Of a stretch of 64,000 nt of DNA, positions 17,670 through 26,956 are shown piece after piece. The position numbers and the translations under genes were made by a program. Every line of letters starts with the position of its first letter. Position 1 is the stretch's first letter. Origin of the DNA: Pseudomonadota bacterium (GTDB taxonomy: Bacteria > Bdellovibrionota > UBA1018 > CAIMNF01); NCBI GenBank assembly GCA_027486675.1, contig JAIXOQ010000007.1, positions 19,747-83,746 on the forward strand, written 5' to 3'. The notes under the pieces were generated by a model. The model made no database searches. It was not told the DNA's origin and worked only from the letters and a program-made list of their open reading frames with translations.

Positions 17670-18980
17670 TTACTGCCACCTGCATTCTTTATTGAAGCTG
17701 TCTAAATTCAACCCGGTTAGGGTCACTCCAAAGGAAAAACGCAGAGAACCCCCGGCCTGACCCCCCAAAAATGCGGTCTTGAAGGGGTTAGAAAAATCCG
17801 GGGCGGCTGGATAGGTGAGGCTTCCTTTCTGGTAACCATAAGACACACCAGCATTGATTCGGATGGGGCGAAGGATCTGGTACCCACAATCCACGCTAGC
17901 GGAATAGGATTCATAGCCTGAGAAAGAAAGAACTGTAAAGGCCGAGGCCCGAGCATTGATCACTGCACGACTCTTATCAAACATCCAAAAGAACCTGAGG
18001 GCTGCATAGACGTAAGCTAGACGCTCAGAAGTATTTCCCCTGGCATTCGGCAGCAAGAGGTCTTTCGTGTTCTGACCCAGCGTACCTCTCATCTCAATCT
18101 GACGATTATCGTTCGTGCGAAAGGGATATAAGGTGTATGCCACGCCACCGGACTGGTAGCGATCTTGACTGTAGTTTGAACCTGGATTTGAGTCTGAACT
18201 GCGGATGACGGCGACACTCCACCGTTTCGCCACCGAGTAGATCGCCTTCGCTGAAAATCCCTTTGTAAAATTGGAGGCCTCAATCTGCCCACCTGTACCC
18301 GATGGGTAGCTGGACTCTGCATAGCCCGCATGGATCTCTCCGACCAAACGCAACTTGGGTTTCGAATAATTCAGAAGCACTTGCCCATTTCCAAAGGCAC
18401 TACTAGTACGAGTGCTTGGGGCAGTGGCTGTGGCGGGCCGACCCGCGGAGTAGGTCTGCCCAGAAAGTGATGTACCTATGTAGAAAGGCCCCTCGGAAAA
18501 TTTCTTCTTGCTGCTGCCTTGCCGATCCTCAGAAAAAGTCATTTTATGCACTTGCGTGATGCCCCCAGAGGCATCTGCCTGAGCACGCTCCTTGGGAGGA
18601 AAATGAATCACAACCCCTTGATCGATGTATGGAAACAACCAACTCTTGGCCGCATTCGGGTCGGTCATATTCGCGCTCAGAGTCGGATCCATTACGAAGG
18701 GTCCAACAGAGATCACATCCGTCGTACGAGAACGGAAACTTAAAACAATCCTTCGATCGCCGTTAGAAAGAGGCTGGTCAGTGAGAGTGAGGATTATAGT
18801 GGCGCTCGCCTCTGATTCGGCTTGGGGAATCAACTTCTTCCCCGAAAAATAAAGAGGCACAAGGCTCATGCAGGGCATAGGAAATGAGGTGAGCCTGCAC
18901 TCGATATAAAGGGTGGGACCAGCAGGATCTGGGACAGGCTGGGCCCAAACGAAAACAGAGAACAAGAACCCCACCCACAT
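17670..18980 (-). CDS. Exported protein with beta-barrel-like C-terminal half, unknown
   Basis: A 436-residue protein with an N-terminal signal peptide (MWVGFLFSVFVWAQP). Residues 20-130 form an unrecognised domain with two cysteines (YIECRLTSFPMPC). From about 160 onward the chain alternates aromatic and polar residues in repeated strands (FYIGTSLSGQTYS, KLRLVGEIHAGYAES, KRWSVAVIRSS, RINAGVSYGYQKGS, SLRFSFGVTLTGLNL), as in outer-membrane beta-barrels. It does not end in a terminal aromatic residue, so a barrel is likely but not certain. Confidence 0.65.
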   Translation of the reverse strand: MWVGFLFSVFVWAQPVPDPAGPTLYIECRLTSFPMPCMSLVPLYFSGKKLIPQAESEASATIILTLTDQPLSNGDRRIVLSFRSRTTDVISVGPFVMDPTLSANMTDPNAAKSWLFPYIDQGVVIHFPPKERAQADASGGITQVHKMTFSEDRQGSSKKKFSEGPFYIGTSLSGQTYSAGRPATATAPSTRTSSAFGNGQVLLNYSKPKLRLVGEIHAGYAESSYPSGTGGQIEASNFTKGFSAKAIYSVAKRWSVAVIRSSDSNPGSNYSQDRYQSGGVAYTLYPFRTNDNRQIEMRGTLGQNTKDLLLPNARGNTSERLAYVYAALRFFWMFDKSRAVINARASAFTVLSFSGYESYSASVDCGYQILRPIRINAGVSYGYQKGSLTYPAAPDFSNPFKTAFLGGQAGGSLRFSFGVTLTGLNLDSFNKECRWQ

Positions 18981-19017
18981 GCGCCAGATGTTTACTGACT
19001 TGTGCCGAAAATGGCAA

Positions 19018-19053
19018 TAAAAAACCCTGATGCGGCTTGAGCCACACCAGGGT
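19018..19053 (-). terminator. Intrinsic terminator
   Basis: ACCCTG (19024-19029) pairs with CAGGGT (19048-19053), with inner TG/CA and GGC/GCC pairs and a TTGA loop. On the minus strand it is followed by six Ts. It ends the gene at 19081-19494. Confidence 0.75.
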
Positions 19054-19080
19054 AAAAAAGTCTAAAAAATCTCTTTAAAG

Positions 19081-19494
19081 CTAGTTCCGAACACTCCAGC
19101 GGGAGCGATCCAGCTTATTGAACAGATCCTTCTTGTGACGAGCAAGCGCCACATAGATTGCAGTCTGAGGACTCTTGCCACCAACGCGTACGCCACGATC
19201 GGACAGCCCTGACATGATTTCACCCACGGTCATTGGTCCACGTTGGTCCTTCATCAATTCTACAATCTTGCTGTGCAGACCACCGCGGATGCGTTGTCTC
19301 TTGCCAGTAGCACCTGCGAATTTCTGAGAGGAAGCAAGAACGCCGGAAGTCATTCCGGATTTCTTTCCAAGAAGAGTCATAACTGCAATGCGTTGTTGTT
19401 CAAGTGTTGAGATCTTCTGACGTGCATTCCCAATTTCTTTTTCAATAGTTTTGAGATTTGCGAGCAGTGACTTACGTGAGAATAGTTCTTTCAT
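19081..19494 (-). CDS. Coiled-coil plus winged-helix (HARE-HTH-like) protein
   Basis: About 137 residues from ATG 19494. The frame is open upstream to TTG 19533 and the start is uncertain. Residues 8-45 form a charged helical coiled coil (LKTIEKEIGNARQKISTLEQ); after a basic linker (TGKRQRIRGG) a winged-helix-like domain follows (KIVELMKDQRGPMTVGEIMS, then KSPQTAIYVALARHKKDLF and the wing DRSRWSV). The second part resembles the HARE-HTH/RPB-type helix-turn-helix used for DNA binding in bacterial proteins. A dimeric DNA-binding protein is plausible; target unknown. Confidence 0.6.
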   Translation of the reverse strand: MKELFSRKSLLANLKTIEKEIGNARQKISTLEQQRIAVMTLLGKKSGMTSGVLASSQKFAGATGKRQRIRGGLHSKIVELMKDQRGPMTVGEIMSGLSDRGVRVGGKSPQTAIYVALARHKKDLFNKLDRSRWSVRN

Positions 19495-19549
19495 AGTTGG
19501 GATAACTTTCGACGTACTCACGATTTTAGTCAAACGCTATTTTTAGCTC

Positions 19550-20020
19550 CTAGCGATCATCATCACTGTTTTCTTCTTGTAAAGACTCCTGAATCAACCA
19601 CTCAATGAGCTGATGACTCTTCGTCTGAAGAGCTAAAGTAGCCATCAACGAAGAGTTTTTTAGGATATAGCTAATTGCAGCAAAGCCCGGCTGCCCTACC
19701 GTCAGCTCGAGACCTTGAAGAGTTTCTCTGCCAAAACGGGACTCAAGCTCATCCGTGTCGGCAAGCTCAAGGCCATCAAGTGCAGAATCAACATCCGCAC
19801 GGCTAATGGATTCAATATCAATGATCAAGACGCCTGTCCCGAGCCGAGCTGCTTGATCTAGGAAGCCCTGCAAGTCGTCGATGGTCTCCGCACTGCAGAA
19901 TACCTCGGGAATCGCATGGTGATGATCAAGGACCCCCTGAAACACCTCTAAACCAAGCCCAGCTGCATGATTCATTGTTGCGCGAAGGGTTGGATTTAAG
20001 TCGTCTAGGAAAAGAGTCAT
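19550..20020 (-). CDS. Unknown acidic cytoplasmic protein
   Basis: About 156 residues from ATG 20020, preceded by AAGG; an ATG at 20056 has a weaker context. The protein is acidic (tail QEENSDDDR), without signal peptide or membrane span. Strand-like VLIIDIES suggests an alpha/beta fold. No family recognised. It follows mrp after 72 bases on the same strand. Confidence 0.55.
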   Translation of the reverse strand: MTLFLDDLNPTLRATMNHAAGLGLEVFQGVLDHHHAIPEVFCSAETIDDLQGFLDQAARLGTGVLIIDIESISRADVDSALDGLELADTDELESRFGRETLQGLELTVGQPGFAAISYILKNSSLMATLALQTKSHQLIEWLIQESLQEENSDDDR

Positions 20021-20092
20021 AAGAGCAACCTTACCGAACTTGTCTGGAAACCTCACGCAGAGCGCGAAGATAAACCATTAGCGTTTTTTACC

Positions 20093-21196
20093 TTAATGAA
20101 AGGCGCCAATTTCTAGAGTTGAGGCTTCACTAGACGCATTGAGAATAGCAACTTCACGAGCAACCTCCCTGGCGAGCTTACGAAACTCGTGTGCAGCGTC
20201 GTGATTCAAATCCTGAACCACAATAGGTCGCCCCGAATCTCCGCCTTCGCGGATAGCAGGAAGGAGCGGCATCTGGGCCAAAAGTCGAGTTGAGAACTTC
20301 TTAGATAGAAGATCACCGCCCCCTTCCCCAAAGATTCTGTAAATTTTGCCGTCATCGCCTTTGAAGAAAGACATGTTCTCTACCACGCCAAGAACAGGAA
20401 CCTTGACCTTATCCCACATGTTGAAAGCCTTTCGAACATCTTGGAGAGAGATTTCTTGCGGTGTTGTCACAAGAACAGTTCCCGTCAAAGGAAGCATCTG
20501 CGCAAGAGACAACTGCACATCGCCGGTCCCCGGAGGAAGGTCGATGATCAAGTAGTCGAGATCGCCCCACTCCACACGCGTGCAGAACTGATTGAGAATA
20601 TTGTGAAGCATAGGGCCACGCCAAATCACCGGTTGATCTCCCTGAGTGAGGAAGCCCATCGACATGACCTTCACGCCATGGCTTGTGGGAGGAATGAAAA
20701 CCTCTCCCTTTTCAGGATGAACCGTAAGTTTTGGATTTTCCGTGACACCCATCATAGTTGGAATGTTGGGCCCATAAATATCGGCATCTAAAAGACCAAC
20801 GCGTGCGCCATCTAAGGCAAGAGAGGTGGCTAAATTAACAGATACAGTGCTCTTACCTACTCCGCCTTTACCGCTGGAAACAGCGATAATGTGCTGAACT
20901 CCGGGCAGTCCTTTTGCTGTTGTTGAGAGACGATTTTTTACTTCTGCGTCCATCGTGACTTCGACCGACTCAATGCCAGGAACGGTCATCGCTGCGGCTG
21001 CAGCCTGCGACTTGAGGAGGTCCTTTACGGGACAGGCAGGTGTTGTGAGTACCACACGAAATGTAGCCTGACCGCTCGAGTGAACCTGCAAGTCACGGAT
21101 CATTCCAAGGGTGACGAGATCTTTTTTTAAGTCGGGATCTTGGACCGTTCTTAATGCATTTAAAACCAACTCGATTTTTGTTGTGCCGCTCGACAT
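20093..21196 (-). CDS. mrp: Mrp/ApbC/NBP35 family P-loop ATPase, Fe-S cluster carrier
   Basis: A 367-residue protein. Residues 1-90 are a MIP18/DUF59 domain (VQDPDLKKDLVTLGMIRDL). A deviant Walker A P-loop follows, SSGKGGVGKSTVSVNLA (about 107-123), then LLDADIYGPNIPTMMG and DLPPGTGDVQLSL. Family members bind and pass on Fe-S clusters. The usual CxxC that holds a bridging cluster, found between GVVENMS and FGxGG, is absent: here the stretch is FFKGDDGKIYRIFGEGGG. Cys-less forms are also known in other bacteria. The gene follows pyrE by 21 bases and is probably in the pyrimidine operon. Confidence 0.9.
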   Translation of the reverse strand: MSSGTTKIELVLNALRTVQDPDLKKDLVTLGMIRDLQVHSSGQATFRVVLTTPACPVKDLLKSQAAAAAMTVPGIESVEVTMDAEVKNRLSTTAKGLPGVQHIIAVSSGKGGVGKSTVSVNLATSLALDGARVGLLDADIYGPNIPTMMGVTENPKLTVHPEKGEVFIPPTSHGVKVMSMGFLTQGDQPVIWRGPMLHNILNQFCTRVEWGDLDYLIIDLPPGTGDVQLSLAQMLPLTGTVLVTTPQEISLQDVRKAFNMWDKVKVPVLGVVENMSFFKGDDGKIYRIFGEGGGDLLSKKFSTRLLAQMPLLPAIREGGDSGRPIVVQDLNHDAAHEFRKLAREVAREVAILNASSEASTLEIGAFH

Positions 21197-21217
21197 ATAT
21201 TTATTTCCTCAACTTCT

Positions 21218-21892
21218 CTATTTTCTCTTAAAGCCTGCACCTGGTGTGCGAGGCAGATGGTGTTCTGGAATCACGGGGTTGATGCAGCGGTCTTCGAGTT
21301 CCGTCTCCCACTGCGCATACAAATCTGGATTCTTCTGGATCACTGCCTTGACAGAAGGTTCTTCTAAAAAGTCCTTGAACTCTAGGAGCGCACTGAAAGG
21401 AGCTCTTTCGTCTTCAAACTTGTTATAAATAAATTTCGGGAAATAAGTCATCAGCGCCTGAACATGTGGTACCTGAAACCCCTCTGCCTTCAGTGACTTC
21501 ACCACTTCGAGTGAACTACCGCCGGTAGAGATCATATCCTCCACCAGCAGGACTCTAGATTTTGGGTCGAGTCCACCTTCAACACGAGCCTGTTTGCCAT
21601 GCGCCTTAGCTTGCGGACGCACATAACCCAGTGGCAGGTTCATATCACTTGCAACCCAGGTAGCGTACGGAATGCCTCCTGTTGCAACCCCGACAACCGC
21701 ATCCACTTTACCCTGAAACGTCATGCACTTCTCGACGAGGGCCTGAACAACTGGCTTACGAAAACGGGGCGAACCCAACAATTGCCGATGGTCGCAGTAG
21801 ACGGGGGACATCATGCCGCTCGACCAACGAAATTTCGCATAATCCTCAAAAAGAATGATTTTAGATTCAATATAGATTTGGGTGAGTTTCAT
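21218..21892 (-). CDS. pyrE: Orotate phosphoribosyltransferase
   Basis: A 224-residue enzyme that joins orotate with PRPP to give orotidine monophosphate, the fifth step of UMP synthesis. The PRPP-binding motif is VLLVEDMISTGGSSLEVV and the substrate loop is near VGVATGGIPYATWVASDM; GYVRPQAKAHGKQARVEG is also typical. It follows pyrF by 39 bases in the same orientation. Confidence 0.95.
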   Translation of the reverse strand: MKLTQIYIESKIILFEDYAKFRWSSGMMSPVYCDHRQLLGSPRFRKPVVQALVEKCMTFQGKVDAVVGVATGGIPYATWVASDMNLPLGYVRPQAKAHGKQARVEGGLDPKSRVLLVEDMISTGGSSLEVVKSLKAEGFQVPHVQALMTYFPKFIYNKFEDERAPFSALLEFKDFLEEPSVKAVIQKNPDLYAQWETELEDRCINPVIPEHHLPRTPGAGFKRK

Positions 21893-21931
21893 GCTGCCTC
21901 TCTAACTTCCATTCATTTTTTATTCAGAATT

Positions 21932-22630
21932 TTACTCGGACAAACTCGCCAGCAAATCCTGTTTCGCACGACCTGCTTCACGCCCGGTCAGAGACCGCCC
22001 CATCACGATCCAGTCCGCACCTAAAAGAAAGGCTTCAACTGGTGTCTGCACACGCACTTGATCTCCGGGAGCGTCACTCGCCAAGCGGATTCCAGGAACG
22101 ATCCACTTCGCGTCTGGAAACCTTGAAGCTAGCACGGGGAGCTCCTGAGCGGAACAAACGAAGGTTCCTATCCCAGCCTTCAATGCGCCCTCGATCCATC
22201 GAGATATGAGATCCGTTGTGGTTTCCTTCGATCCCTGCCAATCCGAGTACTCGGTGTCAGAGAATGAAGTGAGGACACTCACTCCGACCCAATTCCACCC
22301 GGCTTGCTCCTGTATTCGCGCCTCCTCCATTTGTTTCATCGCCTTAGGCCCTGAACTCAAATGAAAGGTGACCCAATCGGCAGGAAATGAAGCCAAACTA
22401 AATGTCGCACCCACAAGAGTGTTTGGGATGTCATAAAGCTTGAGGTCTAAAAAAACTTTTGAACCCCCCGCCTGTATAACCCGAGCGAGTTCCTGAACTC
22501 GGTCTCTTCCGTTGGCATAGAAAAACTCGTACCCAAGCTTGATGCCACCTAAATCGGGCAGAAAGGACTCACTCCAAGCTTGAACCAAAGGAACAGAAGC
22601 CGAGTCCGCAGCAAACAGGACCTGTTTCAT
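21932..22630 (-). CDS. pyrF: Orotidine 5'-phosphate decarboxylase
   Basis: About 232 residues from ATG 22630. It catalyses the last UMP step. The catalytic Asp-Lys-Asp set is in FLDLKLYDIPNT, with IKLGYEFFYANG before it and GADWIVMGRSLTG (phosphate gripper) at the end. The usual opening VALD reads LFAADS here, a mild departure. The frame is open into the carB 3' end, but homology starts at this ATG. No strong Shine-Dalgarno is visible, so coupling to carB (stop at 22662) is likely. Confidence 0.93.
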   Translation of the reverse strand: MKQVLFAADSASVPLVQAWSESFLPDLGGIKLGYEFFYANGRDRVQELARVIQAGGSKVFLDLKLYDIPNTLVGATFSLASFPADWVTFHLSSGPKAMKQMEEARIQEQAGWNWVGVSVLTSFSDTEYSDWQGSKETTTDLISRWIEGALKAGIGTFVCSAQELPVLASRFPDAKWIVPGIRLASDAPGDQVRVQTPVEAFLLGADWIVMGRSLTGREAGRAKQDLLASLSE

Positions 22631-22661
22631 TCGCTGTGCAGGATTTTTCGCCTGTTTAGGA

Positions 22662-25600
22662 CTAGTCAAAATTCTTCTCCTGCCCAAGCGCAAGTGTCGC
22701 CATCCCACTTCCTTCAAGAGCCTGAACAAAGGCTCGTGCAGTATCGAGCGAAGTAAAACAAGGAATACCTCGGTCCACACAGATTCTACGCATCTTCGCG
22801 CCATCACTTTGCGTGCGTTGATCTTTACTCATCGTATTCACAACGACCGAAACACTTTCCCCACGAATCAATTCGAGCAGGGCATCGTCATCATCCGTGA
22901 TCTTCTTCACTTCACCCACTCGGTAACTTTGGCCTCTTAAATAGGAAGCCGTTCCTGGAGTTGCGACTACATGAAATCCCAAGCGAGACAATACTTTGAC
23001 CAACTGAAGTGCCTCAGGCTTGTCCCGGTCTGAGACTGTAAGCAAAACACGACCGTAAGGAGTGAGCTTCGTGCCCGAGGCTTGGAGAGCCTTAGCGAGT
23101 GCTCGAGTGTACGAGCGATCGACACCCATCACTTCACCCGTCGACTTCATCTCCGGACTGAGTGAAATCTCTACACCTTTTAGTTTTCGGAAACTAAAAA
23201 CGGGAGCCTTAACTGCAACAGCCGTGGGCGCTTTCATCAGTCCATGCTGAAATCCTTGCGACTTCAATGAGTGTCCCAACAAAACGCGTGCTGCGACTTG
23301 AGCAATAGGTACACCCGAAATTTTGCTTAAAAATGGCAGAGTGCGTGAAGCCCGAGGATTGACTTCAAGCACCGTGATTCGTCCATTTTGAGAAACAAAC
23401 TGAAAATTAACAGGCCCTACAAGCTTAAGCGCGTGCGTCAGCTTGACAGCAATGTCGACCACTTGGTCACATTCACTCTTGGTCATGCGCTGCGGCGGGA
23501 TTACGGCCATAGAGTCTCCACTGTGAACCCCTGCCTTCTCGATGTGTTCCATGATTCCTGGAATCAAGCAGTCCACCCCATCAGAAACCAGATCCACTTC
23601 AGACTCCTGACCAAATAGGAACTGATCCATATAGAGATCTAGACCTTTTGCCTGAGACAAGAGCCGAGTTAACGCACCATCGAGTTCCTCTGCATCCCAC
23701 GCAATCTCCATTGCGCGACCACCCAGGACAAACGACGGACGCAAGATCACAGGGTATTGAAGCTTGGCTGCAAGGAGCTTGGCTTCTTCCACTGTTTTAA
23801 ATTTCGCTCCCAGTGGACGTGGTACTCCTGCACGTTCGCACGCGGCCTCAAATAAAGAGCGATCTTCCGCCATCTCAATCGACGTCCACGACGCACCGAG
23901 AATCTTCACACCATTCTTCGTGAGGGGTTCCGCCAGATTAAGTGCAGTTTGTCCACCAAACTGAACAAAGACACCTAGAAGTTCACCTTGGGATTCCTCA
24001 TTCTGAATAACACTCATCACATCTTCAAGATGCAGGGGTTCAAAGTAGAGGCGATCCGAACAACTGTAGTCCGTTGATACCGTTTCCGGATTATTATTGA
24101 TTACGATTGCTTCAATGCCCTCCTGCCGAAGAGCCTGCACGACATGCACGGTGGAGTAATCGAACTCGACACCTTGGCCGATTCGAATTGGGCCGGAACC
24201 TAGGATGATGGCTTTCCTGTGATTCGTAGGGATAGATTCGTTTTGTTCACCTATGGTTGAATAGAAATAACCCGTCGTTGTCTTAAACTCGCCCGCACAG
24301 GTATCCACCATGCGGTAAGTTTGAGAGAGCTGAAGCTGTTGACACCTTTTCTTTAACGCATCCAAGCTCTCGCCCGACACAGAAGCGATCGTCGTGATGG
24401 AAATACCCATATTTCTGAGCCGCCTGAGCTCATGATCTGGGACCTCACGTCTCTCCCGAATGCTCTCCATCCGCCCCACCGAGTCTGCAATTGGAGCTAA
24501 AAAGAATGTATTTATCCTCGTGATCGCTGCGACCCGATCAATCGTGTAGCCACGGCGGAAGCTTTCAGCGATATAGAAGAGCCTATCCTCTTCAGGAACT
24601 TCCAATTTCCTAGAAAGCTCACTTTCAGACACTGCCGAAAGCGGATCGTACAAACTCCGCACGGCGTAGCTAGGAAGCTCTAAAGAACGCACAGCTTTAT
24701 GCAATGCTTCAAGGTAAGTACGCCCAAGAGCCATCACTTCACCGGTCGCCTTCATCTGTGTCGAAAGCTTACGTTCCGCGGTCGGAAATTTATCAAATGG
24801 AAAACGCGGAATCTTAAGTGCCACGTAATCTAAGGCTGGCTCAAAGTACGCAACCGTTTTGCCGGTCACTTCGTTCATGACCTCATGAAGTTCATATCCA
24901 AGCGCTAGCTGCGTTGAAACTCGCGCGATCGGATAGCCCGTCGCTTTTGAAGCAAGGGCGCTCGAGCGCGAGACCCTGGGATTAACCTCAATCAGAAAAT
25001 AGTCATCACTATTGGGATCCACAGCAAACTGCACATTGCAGCCACCCTGAACACCCAAGGCATCAACAATTTTAAAGCAGGATTGCCTCAGCCGTTGATG
25101 CAAAGTGTCTGTCAATGTTTGTGCCGGAGCTATCACGATGCTATCGCCTGTGTGCACACCAACAGGATCAAAGTTCTCCATGTTGCACACGATGATGGCT
25201 GCACCGGCCTTGTCGCGAATCACTTCGTATTCAATTTCTTTGTATCCATACAAAGATTTTTCGATGAGGCACTGCCCTATTTCACTGAGCTTCAAAGCGC
25301 CGTTTACGATCTCTGTCAGTTCCGAAGCATCTGCTGCAATTCCACCACCTGTCCCGCCCAGGGTAAATGCTGGTCGCACCACGACTGGGTACTGGAGTGA
25401 TTCTGCAATAGCGAGTGCTTGCTCGAGAGTTGTACAGCTCTTCCCAGGGATTGCGGGCTCTCCCACTTCAAAGAGAAGCTTCTGAAATTCGTCGCGATCC
25501 TCCGCTCGACGAATCGTCCTTAACGAGGTGCCTAAGAATTCAATCCCGAGCTTTTCTGCTTCTCCAGATTCTGCAAGCTCAACGGCCAGATTGAGCGCGG

Positions 25601-25883
25601 TTTGCCCACCTAAGGTTGGCAAGAGCGAATCGGGCATTTCGCGGTAAGCGACCTTCAGCAAAGACTCTAGATTGAGCGGTTCGAAGTAGACTCGATCCGC
25701 AAGATTGGGGTCGGTCATGATGGTGGCTGGGTTTGGATTGATGAGGATGACTTCGTGACCTAAAGCTTTCAGTGTCTGAATCGCTTGAGTCCCAGAATAG
25801 TCAAACTCGGCACCCTGCCCGATAATGATGGGGCCGCTTCCAATGACTAAGATCCTTCTGCGGTCAGTTTTTTTAAACTGCAC
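22662..25883 (-). CDS. carB: Carbamoyl phosphate synthase, large subunit
   Basis: A full-length 1073-residue subunit with the two homologous ATP-grasp halves. The first begins RRILVIGSGPIIIGQGAEFDYSG in outline and contains PAFTLGGTGGGIA and EVNPRVSRSSALASKATGYP; the second begins ILGSGPIRIGQGVEFDYS and contains PSFVLGGRAME and EVNPRASRTLPFLSK. The C-terminal MGS-like allosteric domain (TVSDRDKPEALQLVKVLSRL) is present and in other bacteria binds UMP or IMP. It overlaps carA by 11 bases, so the subunits are translated together. Confidence 0.97.
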   Translation of the reverse strand: MQFKKTDRRRILVIGSGPIIIGQGAEFDYSGTQAIQTLKALGHEVILINPNPATIMTDPNLADRVYFEPLNLESLLKVAYREMPDSLLPTLGGQTALNLAVELAESGEAEKLGIEFLGTSLRTIRRAEDRDEFQKLLFEVGEPAIPGKSCTTLEQALAIAESLQYPVVVRPAFTLGGTGGGIAADASELTEIVNGALKLSEIGQCLIEKSLYGYKEIEYEVIRDKAGAAIIVCNMENFDPVGVHTGDSIVIAPAQTLTDTLHQRLRQSCFKIVDALGVQGGCNVQFAVDPNSDDYFLIEVNPRVSRSSALASKATGYPIARVSTQLALGYELHEVMNEVTGKTVAYFEPALDYVALKIPRFPFDKFPTAERKLSTQMKATGEVMALGRTYLEALHKAVRSLELPSYAVRSLYDPLSAVSESELSRKLEVPEEDRLFYIAESFRRGYTIDRVAAITRINTFFLAPIADSVGRMESIRERREVPDHELRRLRNMGISITTIASVSGESLDALKKRCQQLQLSQTYRMVDTCAGEFKTTTGYFYSTIGEQNESIPTNHRKAIILGSGPIRIGQGVEFDYSTVHVVQALRQEGIEAIVINNNPETVSTDYSCSDRLYFEPLHLEDVMSVIQNEESQGELLGVFVQFGGQTALNLAEPLTKNGVKILGASWTSIEMAEDRSLFEAACERAGVPRPLGAKFKTVEEAKLLAAKLQYPVILRPSFVLGGRAMEIAWDAEELDGALTRLLSQAKGLDLYMDQFLFGQESEVDLVSDGVDCLIPGIMEHIEKAGVHSGDSMAVIPPQRMTKSECDQVVDIAVKLTHALKLVGPVNFQFVSQNGRITVLEVNPRASRTLPFLSKISGVPIAQVAARVLLGHSLKSQGFQHGLMKAPTAVAVKAPVFSFRKLKGVEISLSPEMKSTGEVMGVDRSYTRALAKALQASGTKLTPYGRVLLTVSDRDKPEALQLVKVLSRLGFHVVATPGTASYLRGQSYRVGEVKKITDDDDALLELIRGESVSVVVNTMSKDQRTQSDGAKMRRICVDRGIPCFTSLDTARAFVQALEGSGMATLALGQEKNFD

Positions 25884-26946
25884 GACGCACCTCCGCTAAA
25901 AATTCGTCAAAAATAAATCCCGCATCCCAAGGTCCGGGCGCCGCCTCGGGATGAAACTGGACTGAACTTGCCCGCAAACTTTTGTGCCGAAGCCCTTCAA
26001 CGGATTCGTCGTTTAAGTGCCGATAGGTCAACTCAAGGTCCTTGGACAAAGAAGTCGGGTCTACTGCGTAGCTGTGATTCTGTGAAGTCATCAGCGAGCG
26101 ACCAGTCAGAGCGTTTCTGACTGGATGATTTCCGCCCCTGTGACCGAAGGGAAGCTTGAAAGTTTTTGCACCATTGGCGAGTGCGAAAAGCTGATGACCC
26201 ATGCAAATTCCAAGAAGAGGTAACCTCGATTGAAGGCCTTGGATGACAGGAATAGTCCAGGTCGCAAGCCCTGGATCGCCCGGTCCGTTGGATAGAACTA
26301 TTCCCTGCGGTTTGTAGGATAATACTTCCTCCAATGTTGCCGTCGCTCGAACAACAATCACCTCACAATCGCGAGCCAACAACTGCCGAACAATTGATTT
26401 TTTATATCCATAGTCCAATAAAATGATGCGCTCCCTGCGCCCTGGAAACTGCACATTGGCATTGGTCGTAACCGTCAGGATCGGATGTTCCTGAAGCGGC
26501 TCTAACATTCTCTTCAAAGCAACTGACTTCGGGACATTCTGGTTCCCTAACCAGGCCTTCATAGAGCCTTGCTCACGAATTTTTAAAGTGATGGCTCGGG
26601 TATCAATGCGGTGTAAGAGTGGGACCCGATGTTCCTTGAGGTATTCAGAAAAACTACTGACGGATCGTGGGTCATGCCCCACTGGATTTGCGTCCTTGCA
26701 TAAAATCCCCTGGGCATGAACCTTGAGTGACTCATCCTGTCCCCTGTGAACTCCATAGTTTCCGATGTGAGGCGCAGTAAAGAGAATCATCTGGTCGGCA
26801 TAGGAAGGATCAGTTGCTACTTCGACATATCCCGTGTGACTCGTGTTAAAAACAAGCTCAGCCGTGCGATCTTCGTCGGGTTTTAAATCATAGCCTTGAG
26901 ATTCTCCAACCCATTCTGTTCCATCTGAAAGCACGAGTTTCATCAT
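25873..26946 (-). CDS. carA: Carbamoyl phosphate synthase, small (glutaminase) subunit
   Basis: About 357 residues from ATG 26946, preceded by GAGG at a good distance. It releases ammonia from glutamine for CarB. The class I amidotransferase triad is intact: Cys in LLGICMGHQLFALA and His/Glu in SVQFHPEAAPGPWDAG. The N-terminal CPSase domain shows TGYVEVATDPSYADQMI. It begins 10 bases after the pyrB stop. Confidence 0.96.
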   Translation of the reverse strand: MMKLVLSDGTEWVGESQGYDLKPDEDRTAELVFNTSHTGYVEVATDPSYADQMILFTAPHIGNYGVHRGQDESLKVHAQGILCKDANPVGHDPRSVSSFSEYLKEHRVPLLHRIDTRAITLKIREQGSMKAWLGNQNVPKSVALKRMLEPLQEHPILTVTTNANVQFPGRRERIILLDYGYKKSIVRQLLARDCEVIVVRATATLEEVLSYKPQGIVLSNGPGDPGLATWTIPVIQGLQSRLPLLGICMGHQLFALANGAKTFKLPFGHRGGNHPVRNALTGRSLMTSQNHSYAVDPTSLSKDLELTYRHLNDESVEGLRHKSLRASSVQFHPEAAPGPWDAGFIFDEFLAEVRRAV

Positions 26947-26956
26947 TTTTTGGGCC

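Noticed and set aside
22662..25883. Several plus-strand open frames over carB, and similar ones over other genes
   Set aside because: They mirror codon patterns of the true genes, have no supporting ribosome binding sites and code for nothing recognised.
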